Positions 10,401 to 21,972 of a stretch of 64,000 nucleotides of DNA are shown here, in pieces. Each line of letters begins with the position of its first letter. Within the stretch, counting starts at the first letter, position 1. A model generated the notes under the pieces. That model ran no database searches. It saw nothing but the letters and a program-made list of their open reading frames with translations, and had not been told where the DNA came from. Made by a program: the position numbers and the translations under genes. Origin of the DNA: Cinnamomum chago. Lineage: Eukaryota; Streptophyta; Magnoliopsida; Laurales; Lauraceae. Location: the NCBI GenBank assembly GCA_038049695.1, contig CP142455.1:25643501-25707500 (forward strand), read 5' to 3'.

Positions 10401-13400
10401 ATAGACAAAACCATGTCAATTGTCAAGCCACTACAATAATTTGGGCTTTTTTCTCCTTTTTTTATCAGTAATAGAAACTTATGTCAAGAAGATAAATGTA
10501 CAGATGTGGAAATAAGATAAACAACTAAAGGAGATAACAGTATAGGAGCTTTATTCCATAGACCTCCTTATCATAGTGGCTTGGATAACATAATTGGTTT
10601 ACAAAACAAGAACAACTTCTAGTAATGCTAGAAGAAATAAAAATAATCATAACAATAATAATAATAATAATAATAATAACAAAAACTACAACAATAATGA
10701 ATTCAATCCTTTCATGTGTAATAACTTCTCAATTAGGCTCTTGCCAACCGTCACGAATATTATTGAAGATTTTGAAGTGGTTGTAGTGGGATGGTAGATT
10801 GTGGGATGGCAGAGAATTTAGTCCTGAGAAGGGATTAGTGGACAAGATTTTCACTATGAATCATATGCGGCATCAAGAGATGATTATTGATAATGCTTGT
10901 GTCGTACACCTTTTTTATTATGCCTACAAAATTTGGTAGATGTTCATCATTTGCTCATTTATTGTTCCTCGGTGAAGTCTGTTTAGAACTATTTCATAAG
11001 CCTGATTTGGACATATTGAGTTTTCACAAAAAGGCTAAGAATGTTCATGCAGAGTTGGAGATTTGGCTAATTTTATCGTTGTGGTTCTATCTTACAGAGC
11101 TGTTTCCTTCTTGTCATATTGTTATCGATTTCATCATTCAAAAAAAAAAAAAAAAAATTGTATTTTGGTCAATTTGATTAGAGAATAATATAATAGAAGT
11201 TCATAGAATAAGATGGGCATGCCAACCAGTGTTGTCATTAAGACCTGGGCAATGGCAACCTCATGGGTTACTTCCACAAGAAAAATTGATGGTGTTTCCA
11301 CCACTAACATGTAGACATGTTTGACATAATAATATGGAGTTATTCAATAGTTCCTTGGGGTGCTATTAATCCTCATTTTATTTATTCCAGATGTGCCATG
11401 CCTTGTAAGAACTATGTTCTTCTTTTCTTGTTTCTTTCGAGGAAAACTCAATAACTCACACTCAGAGGTGGCAAATAGGTCACCACACAGTATACACTCA
11501 AGAAAAAGGAGCAAATATTTAACACCAAAGAAAAAACTTAAAGCTTATATTGATATGATTTATCACATATCAACAAACAGACTTGCTTTTTCCGTTTATT
11601 CGGGGGGGGCGGGGGGTGGGGGTTCCTTTGACTTGAAACTACAACCCCATGGTCATTGTTTTAAAAGGAGGCTAAGTCGACTCAGACTCAGCCCCTGCCA
11701 AGTTGAATCACAACCCTGCCACCACCCCACCATGCCCCAAACCCCACACTTCTTTTGCTTTCTATAAAAATAAAAATAAAAATAAGCATCAACATACCTT
11801 TACTTCCTAGTTTTCTATTTGAAGAAGCATTGGAGGAGGCTTTTCTGGATGTTTTACATTGTGTGTAAAGAATTGTAGCAGGTTAAAACCATATTTTGGG
11901 AAGACCTAAGCATTCAAAGACATGGATGCACCATTCATCCGATTGAGTGAAAAAAGATCACTTCCAACCCAACATGACTATTGACTATCACTACAACCGA
12001 AATGAAGCTTGTGGCAATTCAAAGGAGGTAGGTTGATTCAACATTCTAACTTAACGACATGAGGCCCAACGTGCTCAACAGTATTTTCTCAATGTACTAA
12101 TAATCTGTGATGCAGAGATACGGATATGGATACAGAAAATGATATGGGGATCAAGTAATGACTCCTCAATTTTGAAAATCTAAAACACGGATATGGATAC
12201 AAGTGGCTTTTTTTTTTTCTTTCGATTACTTTTGAATCAATGAAATTATCACTGTTTTTGTCCCTTTTGGCATTTTTTATGGTGAGAAGTAAGAAAATTA
12301 AAAGAACTACATGAAATAAAGGACTTTGTAAGTAGGATATGTTAAACTTGTTCCCTAGAATTTTTTGGTGCAATATCAGGTACTAATACAAGTGTTGTAT
12401 TGGTCCAATACAGATACGTTGGGCTTGTACAAGTATCCGGGTATCATGGATAATAATTAGTAGTCAAAATGTGAAAATTAATTTACTGATTAAAAAAAGT
12501 TGAAATTAAGTGCAACTTGGAAGCATAACATAATATGGATCAAGATGATCAAGAGTTCGACTTTTGAAGACCATGCGACTACACCTGCAGCATTGCACTA
12601 TATCTGCAGATTTGACCGAGCCAATGGATATAAGAGCCAGGCCAGGCATGAGCATATAGGACCCTGACGGGACCCATAGTCCACATGCAAGTGGCCATGT
12701 GGCTACATGTCACGGCCTATATGGTTGGGAGTTGGGACATTCAGCTTTTTTTTATTTTGGTTTGATTTGTCAGATAATAAAAGCTAAAGTAGTAAGGGTA
12801 TGTATGTGATTTCACTTTCAATTACTTTATGGAGGGAGGATATTAGAACATCATATTAGAGTTGTATGCTTAACTTGCTTTCAAAAGAAAGAAACAAAGC
12901 TCAACTGACTATCAAGACTGTTTCTTAGGTTGTAGTCACTTTCACAGCATATAAATGCATAAAAAACCAAGGAGCATATCATTGCAGGATTTCTTCTTTA
13001 AACTGTGTCAACCCATTATAGAGTGTATAAATGCTTGTTCTACTTGTGACGTGCTACTGGCAGTTTCTAACCAGGCTTGGTAATGCCATGTGGTGGGATG
13101 CTGTTTATTCCTTGATATTGCAGGTTGGACTGCTGTCTTGGTTATTGATTCCTTTAAAACCTGTTTGTTTAGCAGGAGTAGAGTAGGAGAGTAAAGAATT
13201 CATTGGTGTGACATAAAGTTTTACTTAAGGCTATTTAAAGGGAAGAAGTACAAGGAGAGTAAAACTTATGTAACGTAAATTTTTACTTAATGGATGTTTG
13301 GATGAAAGAGGGGGAAGAGCAAGTAAACAGCTAGTGTGACATAAAGTAGCTCCCTTACCCCCACTTTTCGCGCTTTTTTTTTCTCTCCCCAACTTGGATA

Positions 13401-13516
13401 AATTGGGGTAGAGTAAAATTGTCTTTTTTGTGCTTTTTTTACTTTAACCTCTCCCCTTCCCTTTATTCTTGATTTGAACCCCACTTTCCTTTTACTCCCC
13501 TGCGCCGCAGCCCCCG

Positions 13517-13548
<32 letters not shown>

Positions 13549-15507
13549 ATGTAAGAAACCAGGCTGTCTTGGTTCACATTTTTGGTAAGATCTGTCCACT
13601 TATATCGGTAGTTCACATTCTAGTTATGTGTATCCTACATCAGAACATTACTTGGTTGACAAGGACAACACGCTGGTCGTGAAGCTGCTGGATTATCATG
13701 TCACAAACAGTGGTCTTTCCTGACGCCGCACCACCAGCAACTCCTGCACATAGTGATGTCGAGCAATTTCAAGTTTTAAAATCAATACTGAAATAAAGTA
13801 ATATTCCTGCAACCATGTAAATGACATAATGCAAATTTTGAAGAAAAGAGAACATACTGAACTAATAAATTAACAAACTAAAAGTTCAACACATCCTGAT
13901 CTACATTGTTTCACAAAATTGCAAGAGAATATTGGCTTGCACGATGTTGAATATGCTACTACCAGAAACAAGGAAAGTCCATTGATACATATACATATTA
14001 TGACAAGTTCCCTAGAATACGTGCAATATATCATGGGACATCAGCAAGATGGTGCCCACCTAGTTCTTCATAGATAGATCATTGGACATGGGTGGGATGG
14101 AAAGATCCACTCATGACGGATCCATTTATCAAAAATGGGCTCAATCTCATGCCTCTAACCCCTTGATCCATGGCCCATAAGTTTAGCGGCTTTAAATTAA
14201 AAAGAAAAATTGACCCTCAATCCAACGGTCCAGTTCATTCGGTGGGCGCAAACTTTGGAGTACAGTGACTATAAGGGGAGCTAGCGTGTGTGTGAATGGT
14301 TTGGATTGGATCATAAGGTGACCCGCTGGAAGTTGTCACCATAATATGGTGAGACGAGTTTTCACAAGAAGATTTATATATATAAATGGCAAGTTCTCCA
14401 GAATACCCACTTTAATGGAGTCCCTTCTTTCTTTACATAGAAGGGGCTGACCTCTGATCAATTGAATCTCTTCACACACACCAGCCCCTGTTGAATTGGC
14501 ACTGGGCTTAGTTTTCCACTGATGTGGACATCACCAAATGCTCAATTTGATCACAAGAAATTTACATGACATACACCCATTAAACTTTGAGGACCTCGAA
14601 TAAAGGGCTGCAATCATTTGATCAGACTGATATTATAGAGTTAACCCCAAATCATGTCCAAATCTATATGTTGTCAACTTGTCATGCATCCAAGTGACTA
14701 TAATATACATGAGGCATTGTTGACCATGGATCGTTTCTTTGGAGAAGAGCTTGTGCCTGCTATAGTTAAACAGGGTGGACCCACACTTGACAGATCATTG
14801 GAAGGTGGAACCCATAAGAATATATTAAATTGCCCTTGAGCACACCATGTTATCAAACTTATGCAATCACTCTCCTAAAAAGTTCGGATCTTAGTTCAAC
14901 TAAGTATATATAGTCCAAAACAGAAATACCACAATGGGATAAAATACCAAATCAACCATGCCTTTTGGTGTGTGCTCCAAACCACAGAATTAACTAAATT
15001 AGATCAAATGCTAGTAAAAAGAAGTGCAAACCAGCAATGCCACAATGGAGACCTATGAGTAACTTCCATACAGAAGTCAACAACAGATCGTCACTTGAAG
15101 GAATTTTATAAGATAAACTATTGGCAAATAAAATTGAAACAGGCATATGAAAATTCAAAACATAGCAGATATTACCTTTTTCAACGTAACATTAGGGCAT
15201 GTAACCATTTTGAGTAATGGGTCATCATATTTTCACACGTCATAATTAAGTAAACAGCTAATTATTTTTCAATACGCCACAAAACTCAAATGAGCTTGGA
15301 AACATTTTAAAGATCCATGACTAAAAAAATGTGTAATATATAAAAGTTTTACTCAAAGATGCACTGATACTAACCAATTACAAAAGGTTGCTTAGGCACA
15401 CTTTCAGCTGATGAGGTAGTTGGTTGCTCAACCGTATCCAAGTGAAATCCCGAAAAATGAACACCTGTGGATGCTTCTAGCAAATCTTCCACTGATTTGG
15501 AACCCAT
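7385..15507 (-). CDS. UKL: Uridine kinase-like protein (UKL), N-terminal six coding exons; 3' part not in window
   Basis: The gene encodes the kinase domain of the plant uridine/cytidine kinase family, which phosphorylates uridine and cytidine to UMP and CMP in pyrimidine salvage. Family members also carry a C-terminal UPRT-like domain. Six minus-strand exons join in frame with GT-AG borders: 15,507-15,375; 13,743-13,652; 10,219-10,150; 10,038-9,920; 9,381-9,285; 7,464-7,385. They give 197 residues without a stop. The Walker A loop GGAASGKTT is at residues 48-56, the uridine-kinase DSFY motif at 76-79, a YDFKSY block near 124-129, [11 protein letters not shown] at 148-158, and the arginine-rich lid RLARRIRRD at 175-183. 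The remaining lid and the whole UPRT-like domain should follow exon 6 but are not found between 7,385 and 1. Either intron 6 swallowed the gypsy element and the gene continues beyond the window, or this is a truncated copy. Confidence 0.93.
7569..7578. repeat. MITE target duplication, left copy
   Basis: ATTAGCTCAT, repeated exactly at 7,789-7,798. Confidence 0.9.
7579..7788. mobile_element. Mutator-like MITE, 210 bp, in UKL intron 5
   Basis: Inverted termini of about 80 bp start GAGTCCGGATCCCCTG and end CAGGGGATCTGGACTC, with roughly 85-90 percent arm identity. The element is bounded by the perfect 10-bp direct repeat ATTAGCTCAT. A long TIR with a 9-10 bp duplication is the signature of Mutator-superfamily MITEs. 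Each arm also contains a small internal hairpin (CCCTGTTTC..GAAACAGGG). No coding capacity. Confidence 0.9.
7789..7798. repeat. MITE target duplication, right copy
   Basis: Exact partner of 7,569-7,578. Confidence 0.9.
7799..9284. other. UKL intron 5, remaining part
   Basis: No exon recognised. A short GC-richer stretch at 8,340-8,460 contains the hairpin CCATTCCT..AGGAATGG; 8,895-9,120 is rich in GGCC-type words that recur elsewhere in the window and is probably repeat-derived. Intron 5 as a whole is 7,465-9,284. Confidence 0.5.
9285..9381 (-). CDS. UKL: UKL exon 5
   Basis: 97 nt, acceptor GGCAG|GTCAATCC, donor GATACAG|GTTC. Encodes residues 139-170 with [16 protein letters not shown], the conserved strand and Glu-Gly turn of uridine kinases, and KIFVDT at the end. 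Confidence 0.93.
9920..10038 (-). CDS. UKL: UKL exon 4
   Basis: 119 nt, acceptor TTCTCAG|ATGCC, donor GAAGG|GTATGT. Encodes DAFDTEQLL and [11 protein letters not shown], blocks that contact the nucleoside in this family. Phases match the flanking exons. Confidence 0.93.
10150..10219 (-). CDS. UKL: UKL exon 3
   Basis: 70 nt, acceptor TTGCAG|GATTC, donor CATCCTG|GTAA. Encodes [12 protein letters not shown] and YNFDHP. The Asp and Tyr of DSFY correspond to known uridine-binding residues of uridine-cytidine kinases. Confidence 0.93.
10653..10678. repeat. AAT microsatellite
   Basis: About eight AAT/ATA units in UKL intron 2. Confidence 0.85.
13132..13574. repeat. Insertion-like block flanked by 12-bp direct repeats
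   Basis: GCTGTCTTGGTT occurs at 13,132-13,143 and again at 13,563-13,574. The block between is AT-rich, contains the repeated words GTGTGACATAAAGT (13,206 and 13,337) and ends next to poly-C. The flanking repeat could be a target duplication of a short retroposon, but the termini are not diagnostic. Confidence 0.4.
13511..13548. repeat. Poly-C run
   Basis: Five C, one G, then 32 consecutive C, about 100 bp from UKL exon 2. Long G/C homopolymers are a common place for length errors in assemblies, so the true length is uncertain. Confidence 0.9.
13652..13743 (-). CDS. UKL: UKL exon 2 (Walker A)
   Basis: 92 nt, acceptor TGTGCAG|GAGTTG, donor AACCAA|GTAATG. Encodes residues 46-75 with the ATP-binding P-loop [14 protein letters not shown] and the following helix [15 protein letters not shown]. 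Confidence 0.95.
14035..14390. repeat. Dispersed repeat copy in UKL intron 1
   Basis: The core (about 14,150-14,340: CTAACCCCTTGATCCATGG, CCCTCAATCCAACGGTCCAG, GATTGGATCATAAGG) matches the two copies near 60.5-60.9 kb and, more loosely, 58.7-58.9 kb. It is bounded by imperfect direct repeats CAAGTTCCCTAGAATAC and CAAGTTCTCCAGAATAC near 14,003 and 14,388. Non-coding; probably a MITE family common in this genome. Confidence 0.55.
14391..15374. other. UKL intron 1, remaining part
   Basis: AT-rich; no exon or well-bounded element recognised. Intron 1 is 13,744-15,374. Confidence 0.5.
15375..15507 (-). CDS. UKL: UKL coding exon 1
   Basis: 133 nt from ATG at 15,507 to donor AATTG|GTTAGT. Encodes [20 protein letters not shown] and ends KQPFVIG, the typical N-terminus of plant UKL proteins just before the P-loop. 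The start is chosen because the first codons match the family start; a 23-nt leader precedes it, after a plausible acceptor TTTTTATAG at 15,531, so the 5' UTR is probably split. Confidence 0.92.
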
Positions 15508-15540
15508 GAGTCAGGTCACAGGTGCCTAGCCTATAAAAAC

Positions 15541-17760
15541 TTTAAAGAGCAAACATGTCTCAGGACCATATGAATAAAAAAAAATATATTGGTTTAAAGA
15601 ACACTCCATTAAAAATGATTTATATCATCATATTACTCTGCTTGGCATGACTATCATACTAATAACATTTGCTATTATTATAAACAAAACATTCCATGGG
15701 CATGGAACATGTGTACCACACATGTTCACGGCCTACAAACTAGGCCAGGTCATATATCAGGAGAACCCTCATACATCGAAAATGAACCATTGGCCAAGAT
15801 TTTCACACCAGCCATTTACTGTCTACACGGTGACCCAACAAATGTAGTACTATGGCATGATCTTATAGCTGGAGACCATCATAGTGGGGCCCATCTTGAG
15901 GATCGTTCAAATCTCTAATGCCAAGGCGAGTGGTGCTGTAGAATCTGGAAAAGCATTGCCTACATGTTTAATGTCAGCATTCTTAAGCTTGGAACAGTTT
16001 GGCCTGGGGAGCCCACCTTCCCCAACCTCCATGTGAATTAGCACTTAAATGTTGCCCTCGATCGTGGCTAGGATTTGGACAACTTTAAATCACAACCTCT
16101 ATTGATTGGATGGATCCCTTTTTTTTAGGGAGACATTTCAAATCCATGTCCTTAGCGACAGTCCTACTTTTAGGTCAGCCTTCTTAGGCCTGCCTGTTCC
16201 AAGGTTAGGAAGCTCTGGTCATTCACAAAAAGAAAAAGAAAAAAAAAAGAAGCATAATAATGTCCATGGATAATGTCTGTCTGAATTTAATTCAAACAAA
16301 TGTTTGGGATCTACTGTTATACTTTCTAGAATTGGGTATAAATACCTTTTTTTATTTTTGTTAATGATTAATAATAATTATCAGAATCCTACGATTCATA
16401 TCCCGAATCTTAAGGAAAACAATTCGTATCTATGTAATGAATCCCATTTACAAATGAATCTTAGAATTCAGGTGTGAATCCTATGATTCGATACCCGTTT
16501 CATTGAATCTTACGATTCAAACGATTCGACTAAGCGAGAATGGCTATAGCCAATAAGCTAATATTAATTATCTTTTACCTTTTTTCTTTCTTTATTCTCT
16601 CTTTCTTTTATCGCTTGTATTTTCAAAAGGTCATTTAGTAGTTAACGAAATCTCGTAAGAATATTTTACAGCTTTGATAAGGTTTTAAAGATGAATAAAG
16701 AACATGCATTTAACTAAAGCATTCGACTGTACGTATGGTGCTTGTTTATATCTTCTTCTTTTTTTTTATCTATTTTGGTTTTTTTTTCCTTCATTAATAC
16801 TTTCTTAACTTTAAGAGATATCCTACCGTGTAAGATTGATGGTTTGGATTTTATTTTATTTTTATATTTTGATTTAAAGATAATAAAAATATATATATTG
16901 ATACTTTAAACTCATTTAACTATTTACACATCATTTATTTCATATATATATAATAATATATGTCATGTATGAATGTATGATAGACTTACTTGTTATTATA
17001 TTTATAATACTATAAATGGAAAAATGGATGGTTATGAATAATTACTTTTGTCCTTTTCTTTTAATTTTTAATTATTTTTTATTTTTATTAGAAAAATAAA
17101 AAAATCCTACGATTCGCGATTCGATTCGATTCATGGGTATGAACGATTTGCGATACGATTCCGATTTTGAAAACTATTATTGATTATAGTGGATATAGTT
17201 GACAAATTTGCAAACCATGTCACTTTCCCATTGAACAAGATCACTGCATGACATGGATAATGATCTTGTTGATCCTACAGTGTATAGGAGCCTAATTGTA
17301 AGGTATAGCATACTTTGTGACATATGTTGATGATTATAATTGATATACTCAGAAATTTTCTTTGTCCAAGTCAAAAATTTATCCTATTTTCCAGAAATTT
17401 GTGAAAACGATCAAAATGAAATTTTCCTATATATCAAAGTTTTTACACTGACTCAAGAGAACATATGCTGAACGATTTCCAATCATTCCTGAAGGAGAAC
17501 AGTATTGAATCTTAAGTCTCAACATTCAAGTCCTTGAACTTCACAACGAATTCGAGTAGCTGAAACGTGACATCAACACATTTTACAAATTATCTGCACA
17601 TTACTCACTGATTTTGTTGTCCCAACATCTTTTTGGGCATAAACAATTTGTGGTGTTGTTTATCGAATAATAGACAAGTTGTGCAACCCCATACTATTTA
17701 CTATTTGAGACACATCCTACTTATAATCTAGTTCAAACTTGGGAAGTTTCATTTTTCTCC
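15541..17760. other. Intergenic or UKL leader-intron DNA
   Basis: No gene seen. 15,700-16,230 has several short GC-rich repeat words; 16,340-17,100 is strongly AT-rich. Confidence 0.5.
16385..17172. repeat. Repeat with GATTCG-rich ends
   Basis: 16,385-16,530 is full of ATCCTACGATTC and GATTCGA words, and the same words reappear at 17,104-17,165 in partly inverted order, separated by AT-rich DNA. The layout suggests a diverged TIR element; no target duplication was found. Confidence 0.35.
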
Positions 17761-17761
17761 C

Positions 17762-20310
17762 TCCACGTGAAAAGGCAAAATAAACTACCAATATGTACCA
17801 TGTCTTTTTTTCTTGGATATGGACCTGTAAAAACGTATACTAATTGCAATCCTTATGGTTGTGTACAAAACCTTATGTGCGTGTACTATCCTCATGCTAA
17901 CAAATGCATTCGAATATCAAGACATGCGGTGTTATTAGAATACATACCATTTTATCAAACCTATCAATTATCAACCTCATTACCTCAGCCTCAGCCTACA
18001 TTTTCTTTAATGCATACATTCTCAGACTCCACTTCTTTGCCACGATCTGTCATATTCAATTATGTGTGTTCTGTTAAAGGAAAAAAAACAACTCCTGCAA
18101 CAACCAATTTTGCTTCTTCTAACACTCCCGCAAATGTTTTTACTCTTGCTTCCATTGAGTCAACAGCCACATAATTACATCATTCTCCTCGTATCTCCCA
18201 TCCTCCTAATCATAAATGATTCATATCCTGTCATTTCGCTCCATTAGATTCCATTTTTGTTCCCTCGTGCCTCATCCTACACGTAGAGATGTAAGTGGGT
18301 CGGGTTTGGATCACATCCATGGTGAACCCAAACCCAAGTGAACTCATATTAAATGTATAGGTGGACTGGGTCTGCCTCTGGTTGACCCATCTCTAGGCAC
18401 AACATAAAATTCTATGCATATCAAATATAAAGTCCCAGGACTAGAACCATGTGACCTCATGGTTATGCAGTCAAGCCTCTACCATCTGCACCTAGGTAAT
18501 GATTGATCAATCTAACATTTTTCTTATTTGAATATTGCCAGTATAGAACAATATCAACAGAAGTTTTATTATAATTATTATAATATATATAGTATTATAC
18601 ACAAAGAACTTTGGTAATTGGATATATGGAGTATAGACCCAGCTTGACACAAACTTGATTATTAGTTGAGTGCATAAAGAAGGTCCATACCAAATCTTTT
18701 GGGCCGGAACCTTCAGGTAACCAGGGAACCGGACGTCCATTCTTATCCACATTTCCAAGCAGCAACAAGCAGGTTGGAAAAGGCTAATGAGGAATTACCA
18801 AACTTATACAGAAATGATACATGGGATCTAGTTCCTTGCCCTCTGAAGACTACAACAGTTGGTGTGAGTGGTTATACACACTCAAGCTGAAATCCAATAG
18901 ATCTCTTGATAGATATAAAGCTTGGGTAGTGGCGTTGGGATGTCCACAAGAAAATGGAATTAACTACAATGGAACCCTCACATTAGTGGCAAAGATGACT
19001 ACAGTACAATCTCTTTTGGCAATTGATGCTTCCAATATTGGTCCCTCTTCCAAATGAACATCAAGAATGCAGTCGTACATGGTGATCTCAATGAAACAAT
19101 CTACAAAACACCTCCTTTGGGTATCTCTTTGCCAAGATCCTACTATTTTTGTCAACTACGAAATCAACCTTGAACAAGATCCTAGCCTGATTAGAGAAGT
19201 TTTGTTTCACAATTCTTCTGGCTGGTTTTAAATGGACTTGCTGAGTCAATATGATATTTTCATTACTTACAAGGAAGACCGCTTATTGCTAGTATTGCTC
19301 TTTTGCCTGTCTGTGGATGATATTCTCATATTAAGGAATGACAGTAAGTGCATTGAAAACTTGAAAGTTTTCCTCTGTTCTTCCGTTCATATGAAAGATC
19401 TTGGTCATCTGACTTTGCCTTTTGGTCTCGAAGCTAATTATACAGATCAGGGTATCTTCTCTCCCAATGAAAACATATAAATTATCTTCTATTTTTCTGG
19501 GTTTTTTTTTTCTTTTTTCCTTTCTTTTGAGTGGTATTATACCAGTGATCTTCTAATGCTAACAAAGCAAATAAATGCTAGGGTTGTTGAGACTTGAGAC
19601 TCCAATAAGCAATATGTTAAACATAGCTGAGAAAGTGGAACACCACTAGAGGATCTAATTCTCTATAGACAATTAATAGGAAGTAACTTCACAACGACAT
19701 GGCCAAAATATCTTATGCATTGTTAGCAATTTTATATCTGATTCACATCATACGTTGGTCAGCATTCACTCATATGCTAAGGTACTTATGGGGAACAATA
19801 GGACTAAGGGATTTTATGTCCCAAAAATTGTATACTCCATTTTAAAGCATATGTCGATGTTGATTGTGTGGGATATCCAAGAAACTGTCCTTCAACAACA
19901 GAGTATTGTGTCTTTCGCAGGTACTCACTCATATCCAAGAAATGTAACAAAACAAGATAAGAGTTTGAGTCCTCTGAAAAACTGGAACAACAGCTGATCT
20001 CCTTTGGGTGTCTGGAAAATGTGTGGCTACAACAAGAACTTGGCCTAACAATCTCCATAGTCCATTTCCACTCCTCTACAGCAAAAAGTTTCAGTGCTAC
20101 CCAAATCACCTCCAGTCCAACTTCTCATGTGAGAAGTAAAAAATAAAAGTCGATTGTCATTCTGTTTGAGGGGGAAATGGAACAACTTTTCTTCCCCATG
20201 TGCCAAATAACCTCCAATTTGAAGATATATTCACAAAAGACATAACAGGAGACAAACATCATGTCTGTCTTGCAATGCTTCTCAACAATCCACGTCAGTT
20301 TGAGGGGGAG
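17762..20310 (+). pseudogene. Degenerate Ty1/copia pol (integrase tail, RT, RNase H)
   Basis: Plus-strand pieces in copia order. The integrase C-terminal tail near 17,810-17,970 has FLGYGP and RISRHAVLLEYIPFY. RT from about 18,770 has NDTWDLVP, KAWVVALG and a SVDDILIL box near 19,310 in place of the usual YVDD. The LIYRQLIGS region is near 19,660, and the RNase H end near 20,200-20,300 has LQFEDIFTKDI. Many stops and frameshifts separate these pieces, and 18,180-18,690 is non-homologous filler with a MITE-like stretch. gag, protease and the integrase core are absent, so the copy is 5'-truncated and dead. Confidence 0.88.
20297..20310 (+). promoter_or_regulatory. Copia polypurine tract
   Basis: GTTTGAGGGGGAG immediately precedes TGTACACTTG, the start of the 3' LTR. 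TTGAGGGGGAGT is the classical copia polypurine tract. A second similar tract lies at 20,164-20,176. Confidence 0.7.
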
Positions 20311-20600
20311 TGTACACTTGTGGGGGCACAATAAGGTTAAAGGGCCACTCTTAGAAGTACTCATACAAAGCAGAAAGCACCAAAGCTATCTATTACAGGG
20401 GTCCTTATCACTTTAGATCTATTGTAACTTGTAAACAATTGTAGCTTAGTATATAGATAATCCCTTGCACATATCTAAAATTGTAACAATAGAATGCTAA
20501 ATAAGAGTGCCCTGGGTTTCCTCGAGGAGACACAAAACCTCACTTTCAAATCATTTATACTTGCTTTTCCATTTTCCTTTTTAAAGCAACAACACAACTA
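20311..20600 (+). mobile_element. Copia 3' LTR (end uncertain)
   Basis: Starts TGTACACTTGTGG after the polypurine tract. It contains TAGTATATAGATAATCCC near 20,447, typical of the short R-region of copia LTRs. No clear CA end or target duplication was found; the end is placed by loss of LTR-like character. Confidence 0.5.
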
Positions 20601-21660
20601 CAAGTCCATACATAGTAGAGGAGTAAAAATAAAACAGTTAGTCATATCTCATAACCTCATCCATAACACATTTAAAGGTAGCTGATGATGCTAGCCCAAG
20701 TATCCTATCCTACAGTCCTTTCCTTCAGTCCAAGCATTCTTCAAAGGTCAGCACCATCTCACTGATCCAAATCATTCACTTTCATTCATTCAGTAGGATC
20801 CAGTAGGAATATGGAATAGAACCCAACACCAACAGAACAAGGAAATAATCTCAACCAAACCAACACCTATAACAAAATACACCTTAAGTGAGATCAAGGT
20901 CAGATTCAATTGCAGGGCGCACCTGCGTGGGTGGGATGTGGTGGGGGCCATATGGATTCAAAATGGGTGAAACTCATCCCATTCCAATCACCTACTATTC
21001 TCATCCAACAACAAAATTTCAGAATTGAAATAAACCGGACCTACATCATGATGCCAAAGGTCTTGGATTTGGGCAAAACTTACTATACCACCTATTTAAA
21101 TCATACTCTTCACACTCAAATCATCCAAGTATGTCTCACATATTGCATCTGGCTACAAAAGTTTCAGTCTCAATCCTTTTCTTTACAGACCAATCATCAG
21201 ATGGTGGGGTCCTTACAACCACCGCTCATCCACCAAAAGCCCCACTAAAGGATCGGCGTGGATGGCAGAAAGGCGGGCTCCACCTATGCACAAACTCTTA
21301 TGAAAGCAAATAGTCCCCAAAAAAAAAAAACCCTTGGGGCAAAGGCAAACACCCCAATCAAAACAAACTCATTTGAACATTTGATCATACCAATCCAATC
21401 ATCCAAAGCACATCAATATCACACAGATAAGAATCATGATAATCAACTGATAGTTCAAAACATATTAAACAGAAACAAAACAAATACAAGAAAAGAGGAT
21501 CTGAAATGATAATGAAATGAAATGCAAACCAAATTGATATCTACAAAATACTATGAAGGCAATAGAAGAAAATGCAGATGAATGGTGGATTGAATGAATA
21601 CAGAATCTACCTTTTGGGAATGGGGGTTTTTTGATATTGCAAATGAGAGATCTGAAATCA
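20601..21660. other. Non-coding DNA downstream of the copia remnant
   Basis: No gene. 20,915-20,990 and 21,185-21,300 share GGTGGGG and CCACC-type words and may be ends of an old MITE. If the promoter at 21.7 kb belongs to UKL, this lies in its leader intron. Confidence 0.4.
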
Positions 21661-21665
21661 GATAC

Positions 21666-21750
21666 CTTTGGGTTTTTATTTCCTTCTTATGTTTTTCTTT
21701 TGTGTTGTTGGGTCTCTGGGAATGGGAGAGAGAAAAGAGAAAGAGGGATG
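21666..21750 (-). promoter_or_regulatory. Candidate 5' leader exon with donor, minus strand
   Basis: Downstream of a TATA box, the minus strand has a CT-rich leader (TTTCTCCGATCATCCCTC..TTTCTCTTTTCTCTCTC) with no long frame, then a donor CCCAAAG|GTATCTG at 21,666. This looks like a non-coding first exon. The next minus-strand gene is UKL, whose start-codon exon has its own leader acceptor at 15,531, so a 6.1 kb leader intron is possible but unproven. Confidence 0.4.
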
Positions 21751-21772
21751 ATCGGAGAAACAGATCTTCTGA

Positions 21773-21779
21773 ATTTATA
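21773..21779 (-). promoter_or_regulatory. TATA box, minus strand
   Basis: TATAAAT, in the context GCCTATAAATTCAG, about 30 bp upstream of the CT-rich leader. Confidence 0.45.
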
Positions 21780-21972
21780 GGCAATTCGCTGCGGGAGATA
21801 CACAGAGAGAGCGCACTGTATTTCTGTTGTTGTGCCTAAACTACCCTTGGCTGGTTTTGAGAATTACGAGAGCTGGATTCACACATTAACCACCTTTGCC
21901 CCCAAAAAGATGGGTGTGACCCACTTGACCTAAAGGTATTGTTTGTGGTGAATTGAAGTTAAGTAAGGTAAT

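Larger units (their letters stand above)
10220..13651. other. UKL intron 2 (3.4 kb), repeat-rich
   Basis: No exon seen. It contains an AAT microsatellite (10,653-10,678), a poly-A run near 11,140, a G-rich run near 11,600, a block with GATACGGATA-type words (12,110-12,450) that looks like an old MITE, and a 419-bp block ending in poly-C. The open frames here, such as 13,287-13,616, are low-complexity translations. Confidence 0.6.

Noticed and set aside
10594-10797. Asn-rich frame
   Set aside because: Product of an AAT microsatellite.
13287-13616. 109-residue minus-strand frame with a poly-Gly run
   Set aside because: Translation of the poly-C run and AT-rich flank in UKL intron 2.
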